64,000 nucleotides of DNA from Roseibium limicola (GTDB taxonomy: Bacteria > Pseudomonadota > Alphaproteobacteria > Rhizobiales > Stappiaceae): contig NZ_JAFLNF010000004.1 of NCBI RefSeq assembly GCF_017313085.1, positions 431,499 to 495,498 on the forward strand, written 5' to 3'. The notes under the pieces were generated by a model. That model did no database searches and was not told the DNA's origin. It was given only the letters and a program-made list of their open reading frames with translations. The position numbers were made by a program, and so were the translations under genes. Below, piece after piece: positions 16,839-26,162 of this stretch. How positions within the stretch are numbered: the first letter of the stretch is position 1; the number at the start of each line of letters is the position of its first letter.

Positions 16839-19800
16839 ATGAAGTTCTCCAAGCTCCGGGTTGTCGGTTTCAAATCTTTCGTTGATCCGATGGAATTCGT
16901 CATCGGCAGGGGGCTGACCGGTGTCGTCGGGCCCAATGGCTGTGGCAAGTCCAATCTTGTCGAAGCCCTGCGTTGGGTCATGGGCGAGAATTCCTACAAG
17001 AACATGCGTGCCTCAGGCATGGATGATGTGATCTTTTCCGGATCACTCAACCGCCCGGCCAGGAACACTGCAGAAGTCACGCTTTTCCTCGATAATCAGG
17101 ATCGCAGTGGCCCGACGGCGTTCAATGATGCAGACACGCTGGAAGTCAGCCGTAGGATTGAGAGGGAAAGTGGGTCGAACTACCGCATCAACGCCAAGGA
17201 TGTGCGCGCTCGCGATGTGCAGTTGCTCTTCGCTGATGCCTCCACCGGCGCCCGCTCTCCTGCGATGGTGCGGCAGGGACAGATCGGTGAACTGATCTCG
17301 GCAAAGCCCACCTCGCGTCGCCAGATCCTGGAAGAAGCCGCTGGTATCTCCGGGCTGCACAGCCGGCGCAAGGAAGCGGAAATGCGCCTGCGGGCGGCTG
17401 AGCAGAACCTGGAGCGACTGGAAGATGTGCTGGTGCAGATCGACAGTCAGCTGGACAGCCTGCGCCGTCAGTCGCGGCAGGCCTCGCGTTACAGGAATCT
17501 CTCGTCGGAAATTCGCGGCGCCGAAGCGAGCATTCTCTATCTGCGCTGGACGGAGGCGCGCGATGCGTTGAGTGACGCAGAGGCCAAGTTTGGCGAAGCG
17601 CAGCGCGAAGTGAATCAGGCTGCAATCCAGCAGGCAGAGGGCGCGCGTACTCAGGCCATTGCCGCCCACAAGGTGCCGGAACTGCGCGATGAGGCCGCCA
17701 AGGCAGGGGCTTTGCTGCAACGGCTGGTGATTGCCCGCAACGAACTCGATTCCGAAGAGCGGCGCATCAAGGACAAGCTGCAAGATCTGGATCGTCGGCT
17801 GGTTCAGCTCGATGAGGATGTTCGCCGTGAGCAGGCGCTGGTCTCCGAGAACGACGAGGTTCTGGAACAGCTGGCGGAAGAACGTGCCGAGCTGATGGAA
17901 GAAAACGAGACCGTGGGCGAGCGCACAGAGTTGGCGCGCGAGAAGGTCGAGGAAGTTCAGGAAGCCCTGGCCAACAAGGAAGACTCGCTGTCGGTTCTCA
18001 CTGCGGAGCAGGCGAGGGTCAGTGCTGAACGCAACCAATTGGTCCGGATGGTGGCCGACACCCGCCAACGGTCGGAAAAACTTGCGGTTGATGCCGCCGC
18101 CGCACAGCAGGCTCTGGCGGATATCGAGACCGAGTTTTCGCAGGTCGATGGCATTGATCAGCACCGTGAGGCGATGGAGCTTGCCAGCGAGGAGCTGGCC
18201 GAGGCAGAAGCCGCCGTAGAAATGGCGGAAGAACGCACGACGGATGCCCGTCAGCACGAGCAGGAAGCCCGCGCCCCGTTGGCTGCTGCGGAAAAGCAGT
18301 TGTCGGCTCTGGAAACCGAAGCGAGAACCCTTGAGCGCATTTTGAGCGCAGCGCTGGGCGGTGACTGGCAACCGGCGGTCGACAGCCTGAAGGTAGCGCC
18401 GGGCTATGAGACGGCTTTGGGTGCAGCATTGGGTGAGGATCTCGATGCCCCGCTGGAAAGCGATGCCCCGGTCCATTGGGGAGCCGCGCCTGACGGAGCA
18501 CATGATCCGGCCCTGCCCGAGGGGGCGAGCCCCTTGGCAGCTCAGGTCGATGCTCCTGCTGCGCTGTCCAGGCGGTTGGCGCAGGTCGGACTGGTTTCAT
18601 CAGCGGATGGCGCGCGCTTGCAACAGCTTTTAAAACCCGGTCAGCGCCTCGTCAGTAAAGATGGCGCCTTGTGGCGCTGGGATGGCTTTGTGGTCGCTGC
18701 CGACGCTCCGACGCCAGCAGCCCAACGACTGGCGCAGAGGAACCGACTGGCCGAATTGACCGACAGCATCGATATGGCTGCGTCTCGCGTCGAAACCAGC
18801 GCGGGTGTGCTGGAGCAGGCAGGTCTTGCGGTTCGTCAGGCCTCAGAAGCCGAACAGGCCGCACGAGGTCAGGTCCGGGACCGCCAGAGGGCTCTGGCCA
18901 GCGCACGTGACAGCCTGAGTACTGCAGAACGACAAATGACGCAGCTGGCGGCACGAAAGTCGTCAGCGCAGGAACGGGCAGAACGTCTGGGCGCCGAGGC
19001 GGAAGAAGCCCGTGAGATCCTGATGGAAGCGGAAGAGCGCTTCGAGGCAACTCCCGAGATCGAAGGTTTTGAAACCCGCATTGCCGCTCTGCAGAGCGAA
19101 GTGGCGGAGGCACGTGCGGCTCTGGCCGAGGCAAGGGCTGTTGCAGAGGGATTGGCGCGGGAAAAAGACATGCGGGACCGGCGGCTGACCTCGATTGCCC
19201 GCGAATTCGATGGCTGGAAGACCCGCGCTGCGCGGGCTGCCGATCAGATTGCGGTGCTGCGCGAGCGCAAGACCCAAGCCATGGAAGAGCGCGCCGAATT
19301 GCTGGAGGCGCCTGAAGATATCGAGTTCAAGCGCCGGACCCTGCTTAACGAGATCGACAAGGCCGAGGCCGCCAAGAAAGCAGCCGATGACACTATGATC
19401 CGGGCGGAGACGGACCTGCAGGAGATTGACCGGCTGGCGCGCGCCTCGCTGGAAATCCTCGCCTCTGCCCGTGAGGTTCGCATTCGGGCCGAGGAGCGTC
19501 TGGAGGCCGCCAGGGATCGCAAGCAGGCGATCGAGCGCCGCATCGACGAAGATCTGGAGGTGCCGGTCTCAGGCCTGCCAGAGCTGGCTGGTCTGAAGGA
19601 GGGGGCACCTCTGCCCGATCCGGATGCAGTGGAACGCAAGCTAGATCGACTGAAGAACGAGCGTGAGCGTCTCGGCGGGGTGAACCTGCGCGCAGAAGAG
19701 GAGCTGCGCGAGATCGATGAACAGAGAGGCACGCTGACCTCGGAGCGAGACGATCTGATCGAAGCGATTCGCCGTCTTCGAACCGGCATATCGAACCTCA

Positions 19801-20297
19801 ACAAGGAGGCACGTGAACGTCTTTTGTCGTCATTCAGTGTGGTGAATGATCATTTTCAGCGTTTGTTCACGCATTTGTTCGGTGGTGGCACCGCAGAATT
19901 GCAGCTCGTTGATTCGGAAGATCCGCTCGATGCAGGCCTCGAAATCATCGCCAGACCACCGGGTAAGAAGCCTCAGACCATGACGCTGCTCTCGGGCGGC
20001 GAGCAGGCACTCACCGCCATGGCGTTGATTTTCGCAGTGTTTCTGACAAATCCAGCTCCCATCTGTGTCCTTGATGAGGTCGATGCGCCGCTGGATGATG
20101 CCAATGTGGAGCGCTATTGTGACCTGCTGGATGAGATGGCAAGCCGCACAAATACGCGCTTTGTTGTGATCACCCACAACCCGATCACGATGGCGCGTAT
20201 GAACCGGCTTTTCGGGGTAACTATGGCCGAACGCGGTGTTTCTCAACTTGTCTCAGTGGACCTGCAAACAGCGGAACAATTCCTGGAAACCGCCTGA
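16839..20297 (+). CDS. smc: chromosome segregation protein SMC
   Basis: Large ATPase that, with ScpA and ScpB, compacts and separates newly replicated chromosomes. 1152 residues from ATG at 16839, which follows GGGGAGAG. Walker A is GPNGCGKS at 31-38; two very long coiled coils (about 165-500 and 660-990, rich in Glu, Arg and Ala) flank a hinge near 505-640 (GYETALGAALGEDLDAPLES). The C-terminal head has the ABC signature LSGGEQAL and Walker B VLDEVDAPLDD. scpA and scpB are not in the window. The frame is intact. Confidence 0.97.
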   Translation: MKFSKLRVVGFKSFVDPMEFVIGRGLTGVVGPNGCGKSNLVEALRWVMGENSYKNMRASGMDDVIFSGSLNRPARNTAEVTLFLDNQDRSGPTAFNDADTLEVSRRIERESGSNYRINAKDVRARDVQLLFADASTGARSPAMVRQGQIGELISAKPTSRRQILEEAAGISGLHSRRKEAEMRLRAAEQNLERLEDVLVQIDSQLDSLRRQSRQASRYRNLSSEIRGAEASILYLRWTEARDALSDAEAKFGEAQREVNQAAIQQAEGARTQAIAAHKVPELRDEAAKAGALLQRLVIARNELDSEERRIKDKLQDLDRRLVQLDEDVRREQALVSENDEVLEQLAEERAELMEENETVGERTELAREKVEEVQEALANKEDSLSVLTAEQARVSAERNQLVRMVADTRQRSEKLAVDAAAAQQALADIETEFSQVDGIDQHREAMELASEELAEAEAAVEMAEERTTDARQHEQEARAPLAAAEKQLSALETEARTLERILSAALGGDWQPAVDSLKVAPGYETALGAALGEDLDAPLESDAPVHWGAAPDGAHDPALPEGASPLAAQVDAPAALSRRLAQVGLVSSADGARLQQLLKPGQRLVSKDGALWRWDGFVVAADAPTPAAQRLAQRNRLAELTDSIDMAASRVETSAGVLEQAGLAVRQASEAEQAARGQVRDRQRALASARDSLSTAERQMTQLAARKSSAQERAERLGAEAEEAREILMEAEERFEATPEIEGFETRIAALQSEVAEARAALAEARAVAEGLAREKDMRDRRLTSIAREFDGWKTRAARAADQIAVLRERKTQAMEERAELLEAPEDIEFKRRTLLNEIDKAEAAKKAADDTMIRAETDLQEIDRLARASLEILASAREVRIRAEERLEAARDRKQAIERRIDEDLEVPVSGLPELAGLKEGAPLPDPDAVERKLDRLKNERERLGGVNLRAEEELREIDEQRGTLTSERDDLIEAIRRLRTGISNLNKEARERLLSSFSVVNDHFQRLFTHLFGGGTAELQLVDSEDPLDAGLEIIARPPGKKPQTMTLLSGGEQALTAMALIFAVFLTNPAPICVLDEVDAPLDDANVERYCDLLDEMASRTNTRFVVITHNPITMARMNRLFGVTMAERGVSQLVSVDLQTAEQFLETA

Positions 20298-20493
20298 GTT
20301 GCCGGGCGCTTGGCCCTGAGGGAATAAGACTAAGGTCCAGCAAAAACCGTTTGGAATAAGAAATTCATTTTATTTTCAAATAGTTAGATAGATGCTTGCT
20401 GTTCTTGACAGGGCTGGGGGTGCCGACTATGGTGCGCGCGGCTTACGGGGGCTTTCGACCGCTGGCTCAGAACGACGCGAGTGTGGGGAAACA

Positions 20494-20901
20494 ATGTCTA
20501 ACTCTACACAAAATAACGGGTCTGACGGGCAGGACGATGGACTCTCGCAAGCGGAGCTTGCTGAACGGCGAGACCGTTTGAACCGCCAGCTGGACGATCG
20601 CCGTGTTGCCGATGAAAAGGAAGCGCTGGCTCGATCGAAGAGCGACACCAAGGGTTATGCCCAGGCAATGAAGATCTCTTCGGAGTTCATTGCCGGTATA
20701 GTTGTCGGTGGCGGTATCGGATGGGTTCTCGACCGGTGGCTGGACACTGGGCCATTTGGCCTGATTGTGTTTTTGCTGCTGGGTTTTGCTGCTGGGGTCT
20801 TGAATGTTTTGCGCTCGGCAGGCTATGTGGCCGAACCGGAGCGAAAAATTGGCGAGATGCCGAAGGGGACGTCCAAAACGGATGAAACCGGCTCCAAATG
20901 A
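20494..20901 (+). CDS. atpI: ATP synthase protein I
   Basis: 135 residues, small membrane protein that helps assemble the c-ring of FoF1 ATP synthase. A charged N-terminal half (Gln/Arg/Asp-rich, about residues 1-60) is followed by two hydrophobic helices (about 66-86 and 91-112; GGGIGWVLDRW, GPFGLIVFLLLGFAAGVLN), typical of the AtpI/AtpZ family. ATG at 20494 follows GGGGAA. It is first in the operon atpI-atpB-atpE-atpF'-atpF. Confidence 0.88.
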   Translation: MSNSTQNNGSDGQDDGLSQAELAERRDRLNRQLDDRRVADEKEALARSKSDTKGYAQAMKISSEFIAGIVVGGGIGWVLDRWLDTGPFGLIVFLLLGFAAGVLNVLRSAGYVAEPERKIGEMPKGTSKTDETGSK

Positions 20902-20971
20902 CATCCAGGCGCCCAACACCGCGGTGGTGGTTGAGCGTATCGTGAATAGAACGAGCGAAGAAGGCTGACAG

Positions 20972-21721
20972 GTGGCGAACGATCCGATCCATCAGTTCCA
21001 TATCCAGAGACTTTTCCCGATTGAAGTCGGTGGGCTGGATTTATCTTTCACTAACTCTTCGCTGTTCATGGTTGCGACCGTGGCGGCGGCTTCCGTTTTC
21101 CTGATCTTTGCAACCGGTGGCCGGGGTCTCGTCCCGACCCGCATGCAGTCGATCGCCGAAATGGCCTACGAATTCGTAGCGGGAATGCTGAGAAGTTCTG
21201 CAGGAACAGAAGGCATGCGGTTCTTCCCGCTGGTCTTCTCCCTGTTCATGTTCGTCCTGGTGGCGAACCTGTTCGGCATGTTCCCCTACTTCTTTACCGT
21301 GACCAGCCACATCATTGTGACATTCGTCCTGTCGATGATCGTCATTCTGACTGTGACCATCTATGGTTTCATGCGTCACGGTGCCCGTTTCCTTAACCTC
21401 TTCGTTCCAGCCGGCGTCCCGGCTGCGCTCATTCCGATTGTAGCGCCGATCGAGGTTATTTCCTTTCTGTCCCGCCCGGTCAGCCTGTCTGTTCGTTTGT
21501 TTGCGAACATGCTCGCTGGTCACATCACCTTGAAGGTGTTTGCGGGCTTCGTCGTCAGCCTTGGTGCCATGGGTGGTATCGGTGTTGCCGGCGCAATTCT
21601 TCCGCTGGGAATGACGGTCGCCCTGACCGGTCTGGAATTTCTCGTCGCCTTCCTGCAGGCCTATGTCTTTACGGTCTTGACCTGCATGTACCTGAACGAC
21701 GCAATTCATCCTTCCCACTAA
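20972..21721 (+). CDS. atpB: ATP synthase Fo subunit a
   Basis: Membrane subunit that forms the proton half-channels facing the c-ring. 249 residues from a GTG start after AAGG. The essential arginine is Arg175 in [14 protein letters not shown]; the last helices ([23 protein letters not shown]) are standard. It sits 70 bp after atpI and 75 bp before atpE in the Fo operon. Confidence 0.97.
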   Translation: MANDPIHQFHIQRLFPIEVGGLDLSFTNSSLFMVATVAAASVFLIFATGGRGLVPTRMQSIAEMAYEFVAGMLRSSAGTEGMRFFPLVFSLFMFVLVANLFGMFPYFFTVTSHIIVTFVLSMIVILTVTIYGFMRHGARFLNLFVPAGVPAALIPIVAPIEVISFLSRPVSLSVRLFANMLAGHITLKVFAGFVVSLGAMGGIGVAGAILPLGMTVALTGLEFLVAFLQAYVFTVLTCMYLNDAIHPSH

Positions 21722-21796
21722 GGAACAACTCGTCACGCGGCGCCCATGAGGGCGCTGCATGGTAAAATCTGCAAATCCAATCTAGGAGCACGTGTC

Positions 21797-22021
21797 ATGG
21801 AAGCAGAAGCAGCAAAATACATCGGCGCCGGTATCGCATGCCTCGGCATGGGTGGCGCAGCAATCGCACTCGGCACCATTTTCGGTAACTACCTCGCAGG
21901 CGCACTGCGCAACCCGTCTGCCGCTGACGGCCAGTTTGGTCGCCTGGTATTCGGCTTTGCCGTGACCGAAGCTCTGGGCATCTTCTCCCTGCTGATCGCC
22001 CTTCTTCTCCTTTTCGCGTAA
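21797..22021 (+). CDS. atpE: ATP synthase Fo subunit c
   Basis: 74-residue hairpin of two hydrophobic helices joined by the polar loop RNP (38-40). The proton-carrying carboxylate is Glu58 in [11 protein letters not shown]. The Gly-rich first helix ([17 protein letters not shown]) packs the c-ring. ATG at 21797 follows TAGGAG. The upstream in-frame extension is not supported. It is flanked by atpB and atpF'. Confidence 0.97.
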   Translation: MEAEAAKYIGAGIACLGMGGAAIALGTIFGNYLAGALRNPSAADGQFGRLVFGFAVTEALGIFSLLIALLLLFA

Positions 22022-22122
22022 GCCTTCGCTGGACATACCTAGCGAGTTTAGACGCGACTCCGGTGGCGGCGCGCTTTCCCTAGCGGATTAAGCGCCGCCT
22101 AACCGGTCTGTGGAGACAGGAA

Positions 22123-22683
22123 ATGGCAAGCCAATCCAATTCGAACACCGAAGGCACTCACGAAGTGATCGATGTGCCGGCGACCGAGCACGGCGCGGGT
22201 TTCCCGCCCTTTGACAGCGCGACGTTCGCATCTCAGATCCTGTGGCTGGCCATAACCTTCGGCCTGTTCTACTGGATCATGAAGAACGTGGCTGTGCCGC
22301 GCATCGCTGGTATCCTGGAGGACCGAGAGGACCGTATTGCAGGCGATATGGCAGAAGCCAATCGTCTGAAGCAGGAAACCGACGCAGCGATTGCCGCCTA
22401 CGAGCAGGCGCTCGCCGAAGCCCGTAACAAGGCTCACGGCATTGCCAGCGAGACACGCGCGAAACTGAAGGCCGACAACGAAGCCCGCCGAGTATCGGCC
22501 GAAGCTGAAATTGCCGCCAAGGTGAGTGCTGCTGAAACTCAGATTGCCGAACACAAGTCCGGCGCCATGGAAAAGATCGAAGAGATCGCAACCGAAACCA
22601 CAAGTGCTCTCATCGAGCGTCTGCTGGGCAAGGCTCCGACCAAGACCGATCTGACCAAGGCTCTGAAAACAGCGTTGAATTAA
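22123..22683 (+). CDS. atpF': ATP synthase Fo subunit b'
   Basis: 186 residues: a short polar N-terminus, one membrane helix (about 36-54, SQILWLAITFGLFYWIM) and a long charged helix for the peripheral stalk. Having b and b' as separate genes is usual in alphaproteobacteria and phototrophs. It sits 13 bp before atpF, so the two are made together. The symbol atpG is also used for this gene. Confidence 0.93.
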   Translation: MASQSNSNTEGTHEVIDVPATEHGAGFPPFDSATFASQILWLAITFGLFYWIMKNVAVPRIAGILEDREDRIAGDMAEANRLKQETDAAIAAYEQALAEARNKAHGIASETRAKLKADNEARRVSAEAEIAAKVSAAETQIAEHKSGAMEKIEEIATETTSALIERLLGKAPTKTDLTKALKTALN

Positions 22684-22696
22684 GGGGACGAGTTCC

Positions 22697-23182
22697 ATGC
22701 ATTTTGATGCAACTTTTTGGGCATTAGTTGGCCTCGTCCTTTTCCTGGGCCTTATGGTCTGGCTGAAGATTCCCGGTAAAATGGGGTCCTCACTCGACAA
22801 GCGCGCGGATGATATCCGCAAGGAACTCGACGAAGCCCGTCGTATGCGGGAAGAGGCTCAGGCCCTTCTGTCCGAGTACCAGCGCAAGCGCCATGAAGCT
22901 GAAGGCGAAGCAGAGGCCATCGTGGCTGAAGCCAAGACTGAAGCTGACCGCCTGACCCTGGAAACCAACCAGGCTCTGGAAGAAATGATCGCCCGTCGCA
23001 CCAAGGCAGCGGAAGAAAAGATCGCCCAGGCCGAAACTCAGGCCATTGCCGAAGTCCGCTCCAGAGCTGCCGACGTCTCCGTCGCCGCCGCAGAGCAGAT
23101 CCTGACGGCAAAGGTCAAGGACAAGGTTGCCGACGGCATCCTGACCAAGAGCATCGATGAAGTGAAGACCAAGCTGAACTAA
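22697..23182 (+). CDS. atpF: ATP synthase Fo subunit b
   Basis: 161 residues: membrane helix near residues 4-22 (ATFWALVGLVLFLGLMVWL), then a continuous charged coiled coil rich in Ala, Glu and Arg that dimerises with b' and links Fo to F1. It follows atpF' by 13 bp and closes the Fo operon; a terminator lies 28 bp downstream. The F1 genes are not in this window. Confidence 0.95.
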   Translation: MHFDATFWALVGLVLFLGLMVWLKIPGKMGSSLDKRADDIRKELDEARRMREEAQALLSEYQRKRHEAEGEAEAIVAEAKTEADRLTLETNQALEEMIARRTKAAEEKIAQAETQAIAEVRSRAADVSVAAAEQILTAKVKDKVADGILTKSIDEVKTKLN

Positions 23183-23209
23183 GCTTCGTCCAACTTTTTA
23201 GCGAATTGG

Positions 23210-23237
23210 AAAAGCGGCCTTCGGGCCGCTTTTTTAT
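23210..23237. terminator. terminator after atpF
   Basis: AAAGCGGCC and its complement GGCCGCTTT around a short TTCG-like loop, then TTTT. It closes the Fo operon, and the A-tract on the left may also serve rnhB coming from the right. Confidence 0.85.
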
Positions 23238-23325
23238 TGTCTTGCGTCTGCCCCTCCGCGAACAGGCGCATCGATACTGCCGATTTCAGCGCGCGAAGTC
23301 GTTCGAGGTCGGAAGGAAGACCGGA

Positions 23326-23979
23326 TCAGTCAAGGTCTCCGGCAGCGATGCGTACCGGCCGGAAAGACATTCGATGGTGCCGGGTGGGGCCGTGCCGGGT
23401 CAAAGCTGAGGCATGGGCCGAAACTCCGTAACCCTTGTGCTTTGCAAAGCCATATTCAGGGTATTCGGCGCAAAGCTGCACCATCATCTGGTCCCGTGTC
23501 ACCTTGGCGACGATGGAAGCAGCAGCGACCGCAAGACAGCGGCCATCCCCTTTGATCAGGTGCTGACCGTCCTGGCGCAAGCCGGGGGGAACATCGCGCC
23601 CGTCGAAAATCACGCGTCTTGGTGTCTGCGGCAGGGCGTTGACTGCTCGCACCATGGCGTCCAACGTTGCGCCGCGAATGTTCTTCTCGTCGATTGTATC
23701 TGGAGAGGCCGAAGCAATGCCGACACAGGCGCTCAACATGATCTGCCGATACAGATCCTCACGCTTGGCCTCACTCAGCTTCTTGGAGTCGTTCAGGCCG
23801 TCCGGCAGGGCGTCGTAGTTCAGGATCACCGCAGCGGTCACGACCGGCCCAGCCCATGGCCCACGTCCTGCTTCGTCGACGCCAGCCAACAACCCGGCGA
23901 ATTGCTTCGCGTGCTGGCGCTCCAGCGCGACGTTCGGGCTGTCGTCAAAATGCAGGTCGAAGAGCGAGGGGGCTTTCAT
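23326..23979 (-). CDS. rnhB: ribonuclease HII
   Basis: Endonuclease that cuts RNA in RNA:DNA hybrids and removes misincorporated ribonucleotides. The opening motif VDEAGRGPWAGPVVTA carries the first catalytic Asp-Glu pair; DSKKL, FDGRDV and AAASIVAKVTRD follow in the standard order; the C-terminal GYG and HR-rich part (HKGYG, THHRMSF-like) is typical. ATG at 23979 gives 217 residues; a TTG at 24015 is the other choice and would place the start next to the radical SAM stop (24025), consistent with coupling. Neither has a clear ribosome site. Confidence 0.94.
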   Translation of the reverse strand: MKAPSLFDLHFDDSPNVALERQHAKQFAGLLAGVDEAGRGPWAGPVVTAAVILNYDALPDGLNDSKKLSEAKREDLYRQIMLSACVGIASASPDTIDEKNIRGATLDAMVRAVNALPQTPRRVIFDGRDVPPGLRQDGQHLIKGDGRCLAVAAASIVAKVTRDQMMVQLCAEYPEYGFAKHKGYGVSAHASALTRHGPTRHHRMSFRPVRIAAGDLD

Positions 23980-24024
23980 CCTTTCGAAAATGCCAAGCGA
24001 CGGCGGCTGGGGCAAGATGGTCGT

Positions 24025-25224
24025 TCAAAACAGGTCGAGTTGAACCCCACCTTTTTGCGGGGCGATAAAGGTGTCACTGCTGAGCTTGTGCCGCCGGGTA
24101 TTCAGCTCAAGCCGCTTGGTCGCCAGCTGGAAGCGCTTGGCGATCTGGTCGGCGTAAGGGCCGCTGCCACGCATCCGCTCGCCCCAATTGGCGTCATAAT
24201 CCTTGCCGCCACGCATCGAGCGGATCAGACTCATCACATGGCGGAACTGGCCGGGCCGCTCGCGCACCAGCCAATCACGGAAGAGTTCAGATACTTCTCG
24301 GGGAAGGCGCAGCAGAATAAAAGCCGCGCCTTCGGCGCCATGTTCGGCAGCCGCCTCCAGAATGCTCTCAAGCTCAGAATCGGTCAGAGCCGGAATGACC
24401 GGTGCGATCATGACGGAAGCCGGGACGCCGGCGTCCGACAACGTCTTTATCGCTCCCAGACGTTTGTGGGGCGCAGAGGCACGCGGTTCCATCGAGCGAC
24501 ACAGCTTTGTATCGAGTGTGGTGATGGAGAGGGCGACCCGTGCAAGGTTTCGCTCCGCCATCCGCGACAGGATGTCAACGTCGCGCTCGACAAGGGCTGA
24601 TTTGGTGACAATCGCAACAGGATGGTTGTAGCGGTCAAGAACCTCAAGAATCTCGCGCATCAGCGCGTAGCCTCGTTCAATTGGCTGATAGGGATCTGTG
24701 TTGGTGCCGATGGCGATGGGCTTCGCCTGATAGCCGGGACGCGACAACTCGCGCTCCAGAACTTCTGCTGCATTGGGCTTGGCAAAAAGCCGAGCTTCGA
24801 AGTCCAGCCCTGGCGACAGGCCGATGTAGGCATGGCTCGGTCGCGCAAAGCAGTAGATGCAGCCATGCTCGCAACCCCTGTAGGGATTGATCGATCGGTC
24901 GAAGGAAAGGTCGGGTGAGGAGTTGCGGGTAATGATCGTGCGCGCATGCTCTTCGCGGATTTCCGTTTTGAAGACAGGAAGATCCTCCAGGTTTCCCCAC
25001 CCATCGTCGATGGTCTCGGTCGAATGGCGTTCGAACCTGCCTGCTACATTCGTGCCGGCAGCCCGGCCCCGCCGTCTGTCTGCCGAAATGTCCGCAGAGG
25101 TTGAAGGTGTCGGGATATCGGAAAGCGGAGCGGCAACAAGTGGTGTCGCAATGCTTGATGCTGCAGCGCGAGAAAGTGACGTATGGGCAGGTGAGGGCAT
25201 GGTCGACTCGCTCGCTGAAATCAT
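24025..25224 (-). CDS. PA0069-family radical SAM protein
   Basis: 399 residues. Radical SAM core with the [4Fe-4S] motif at Cys118, Cys122 and Cys125 (CEHGCIYC), preceded by INPYRG, as in the spore-photoproduct-lyase-like Rv2578c/PA0069 group. The SPASM-like tail is absent. The function of this group is not established. A LexA-type box (GAAC-N7-GAAC) begins 3 bp upstream of the ATG, leaving no room for a ribosome site, so the working start may be ATG at 25203 (residue 8), which has a GAG-rich upstream stretch. It is followed by rnhB (46 bp or less), suggesting a repair-related operon. Confidence 0.88.
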   Translation of the reverse strand: MISASESTMPSPAHTSLSRAAASSIATPLVAAPLSDIPTPSTSADISADRRRGRAAGTNVAGRFERHSTETIDDGWGNLEDLPVFKTEIREEHARTIITRNSSPDLSFDRSINPYRGCEHGCIYCFARPSHAYIGLSPGLDFEARLFAKPNAAEVLERELSRPGYQAKPIAIGTNTDPYQPIERGYALMREILEVLDRYNHPVAIVTKSALVERDVDILSRMAERNLARVALSITTLDTKLCRSMEPRASAPHKRLGAIKTLSDAGVPASVMIAPVIPALTDSELESILEAAAEHGAEGAAFILLRLPREVSELFRDWLVRERPGQFRHVMSLIRSMRGGKDYDANWGERMRGSGPYADQIAKRFQLATKRLELNTRRHKLSSDTFIAPQKGGVQLDLF

Positions 25225-25226
25225 GA

Positions 25227-25241
25227 GAACATAATGGGAAC
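25227..25241. promoter_or_regulatory. LexA/SOS box of alphaproteobacterial type
   Basis: GAAC-ATAATGG-GAAC (on the other strand GTTC-N7-GTTC), the exact alphaproteobacterial SOS consensus. It lies between the divergent radical SAM and glycosyltransferase genes, 3 bp from the first possible ATG of the former. The exact match is a direct observation; LexA control is inferred. Confidence 0.7.
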
Positions 25242-25313
25242 ATTATGCTGTAGTTGCGAGAAAACAAGCCGTTTCACTCGCCATACGCAAAAAACTTCGT
25301 TACAAAAAGTACC

Positions 25314-26006
25314 ATGATCAGCGTCATTATTCCGACATTGAACTGTGATGCCGACTTGGCTCACACCCTCGCGGTTCTGGTGCCTGCAGCGGCAGACGGC
25401 GTGGTTCGAGAAGTCGTCGTCGTTGACGGCGGCTCGACCGACCACACCGGACAGGTGGCCGATGCAGCCGGTTGCGTCTGGGTCGTTTCGCCAGGTCCGC
25501 GTTCCAGTCGTATTGAGGCGGGGGTTGCGGCCTCCAGCCGGGGCGAATGGCTTTTGTTCCTCTCCGCCGACACGGTTCTTGAGCCGGGCTGGCATCATGA
25601 AGTGCAGACGTTCATCGAGCGAGCCGAACGTGCCGGCAGTGCCGAGCGCATCGCCGCAGCCTTCAAGCTTCGCTATGAGAGTTTCGGTCTGGGGCCACGT
25701 ATATGGGAAAGCTGGGCTTCGGTGCGCACCCGGTTTTTCGGCATGCCCTACGGCAACCAGGGTCTCTTGATCACCCGGCGCTTCTACGCGTCCCTCGGCG
25801 GCCATAGGCTTTTACCGGAGCTGGAGGACCTCGACCTGGTCAAGCGCATTGGCACCAGGCGTCTCGTGACCTTGAGGGCAGCAGCCGTTGCTTCCGGAGA
25901 GCCGGAACACGTTGGCGTCGCGACGTCTCTCCGCCGCTCGGCCGCCCGCTTCTGCGTCGGCATGTTGCGTTTACCACCCAGGCTGGTGTTGAAGCTTCAC
26001 GGCTGA
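25314..26006 (+). CDS. family 2 glycosyltransferase, TIGR04283-like
   Basis: 230 residues from ATG at 25314 (MISVIIPTLN). GT-A fold: the DXD-like nucleotide region is VVVDGGSTDHT, then LFLSADTVLEPGW. The later MPYGNQGLLITRRFYASLGGH pattern is the acceptor-side signature of the TIGR04283 group. That group's naming as arsenosugar-related is not shown for this one. No ribosome site is clear. It is divergent from the radical SAM gene and shares its promoter region, including the SOS box, but it need not be SOS-regulated. Confidence 0.8.
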   Translation: MISVIIPTLNCDADLAHTLAVLVPAAADGVVREVVVVDGGSTDHTGQVADAAGCVWVVSPGPRSSRIEAGVAASSRGEWLLFLSADTVLEPGWHHEVQTFIERAERAGSAERIAAAFKLRYESFGLGPRIWESWASVRTRFFGMPYGNQGLLITRRFYASLGGHRLLPELEDLDLVKRIGTRRLVTLRAAAVASGEPEHVGVATSLRRSAARFCVGMLRLPPRLVLKLHG

Positions 26007-26162
26007 GTGGGTTAGCATCGGGTCCCATCTTCCGAAACTCTGCGTATAGCGTGATTTGCTGCTTCGTCTCAGGAGCAGAGGATCGCTGGCAATATCAGGC
26101 GATGGCTGTTGCGGGCATTCCTTGCTATCGTCTCGACCCCAGGCTCACCAGCGGTTGGATGA

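Noticed and set aside
17043..18503. 486-codon open frame on the minus strand inside smc
   Set aside because: It lies wholly within smc, whose Walker and coiled-coil motifs are intact; the reverse frame is a shadow of its Glu/Arg codons.
23413..24600. 395-codon plus-strand frame over rnhB and the radical SAM gene
   Set aside because: Opposite two well-supported genes; the product has no recognisable pattern.
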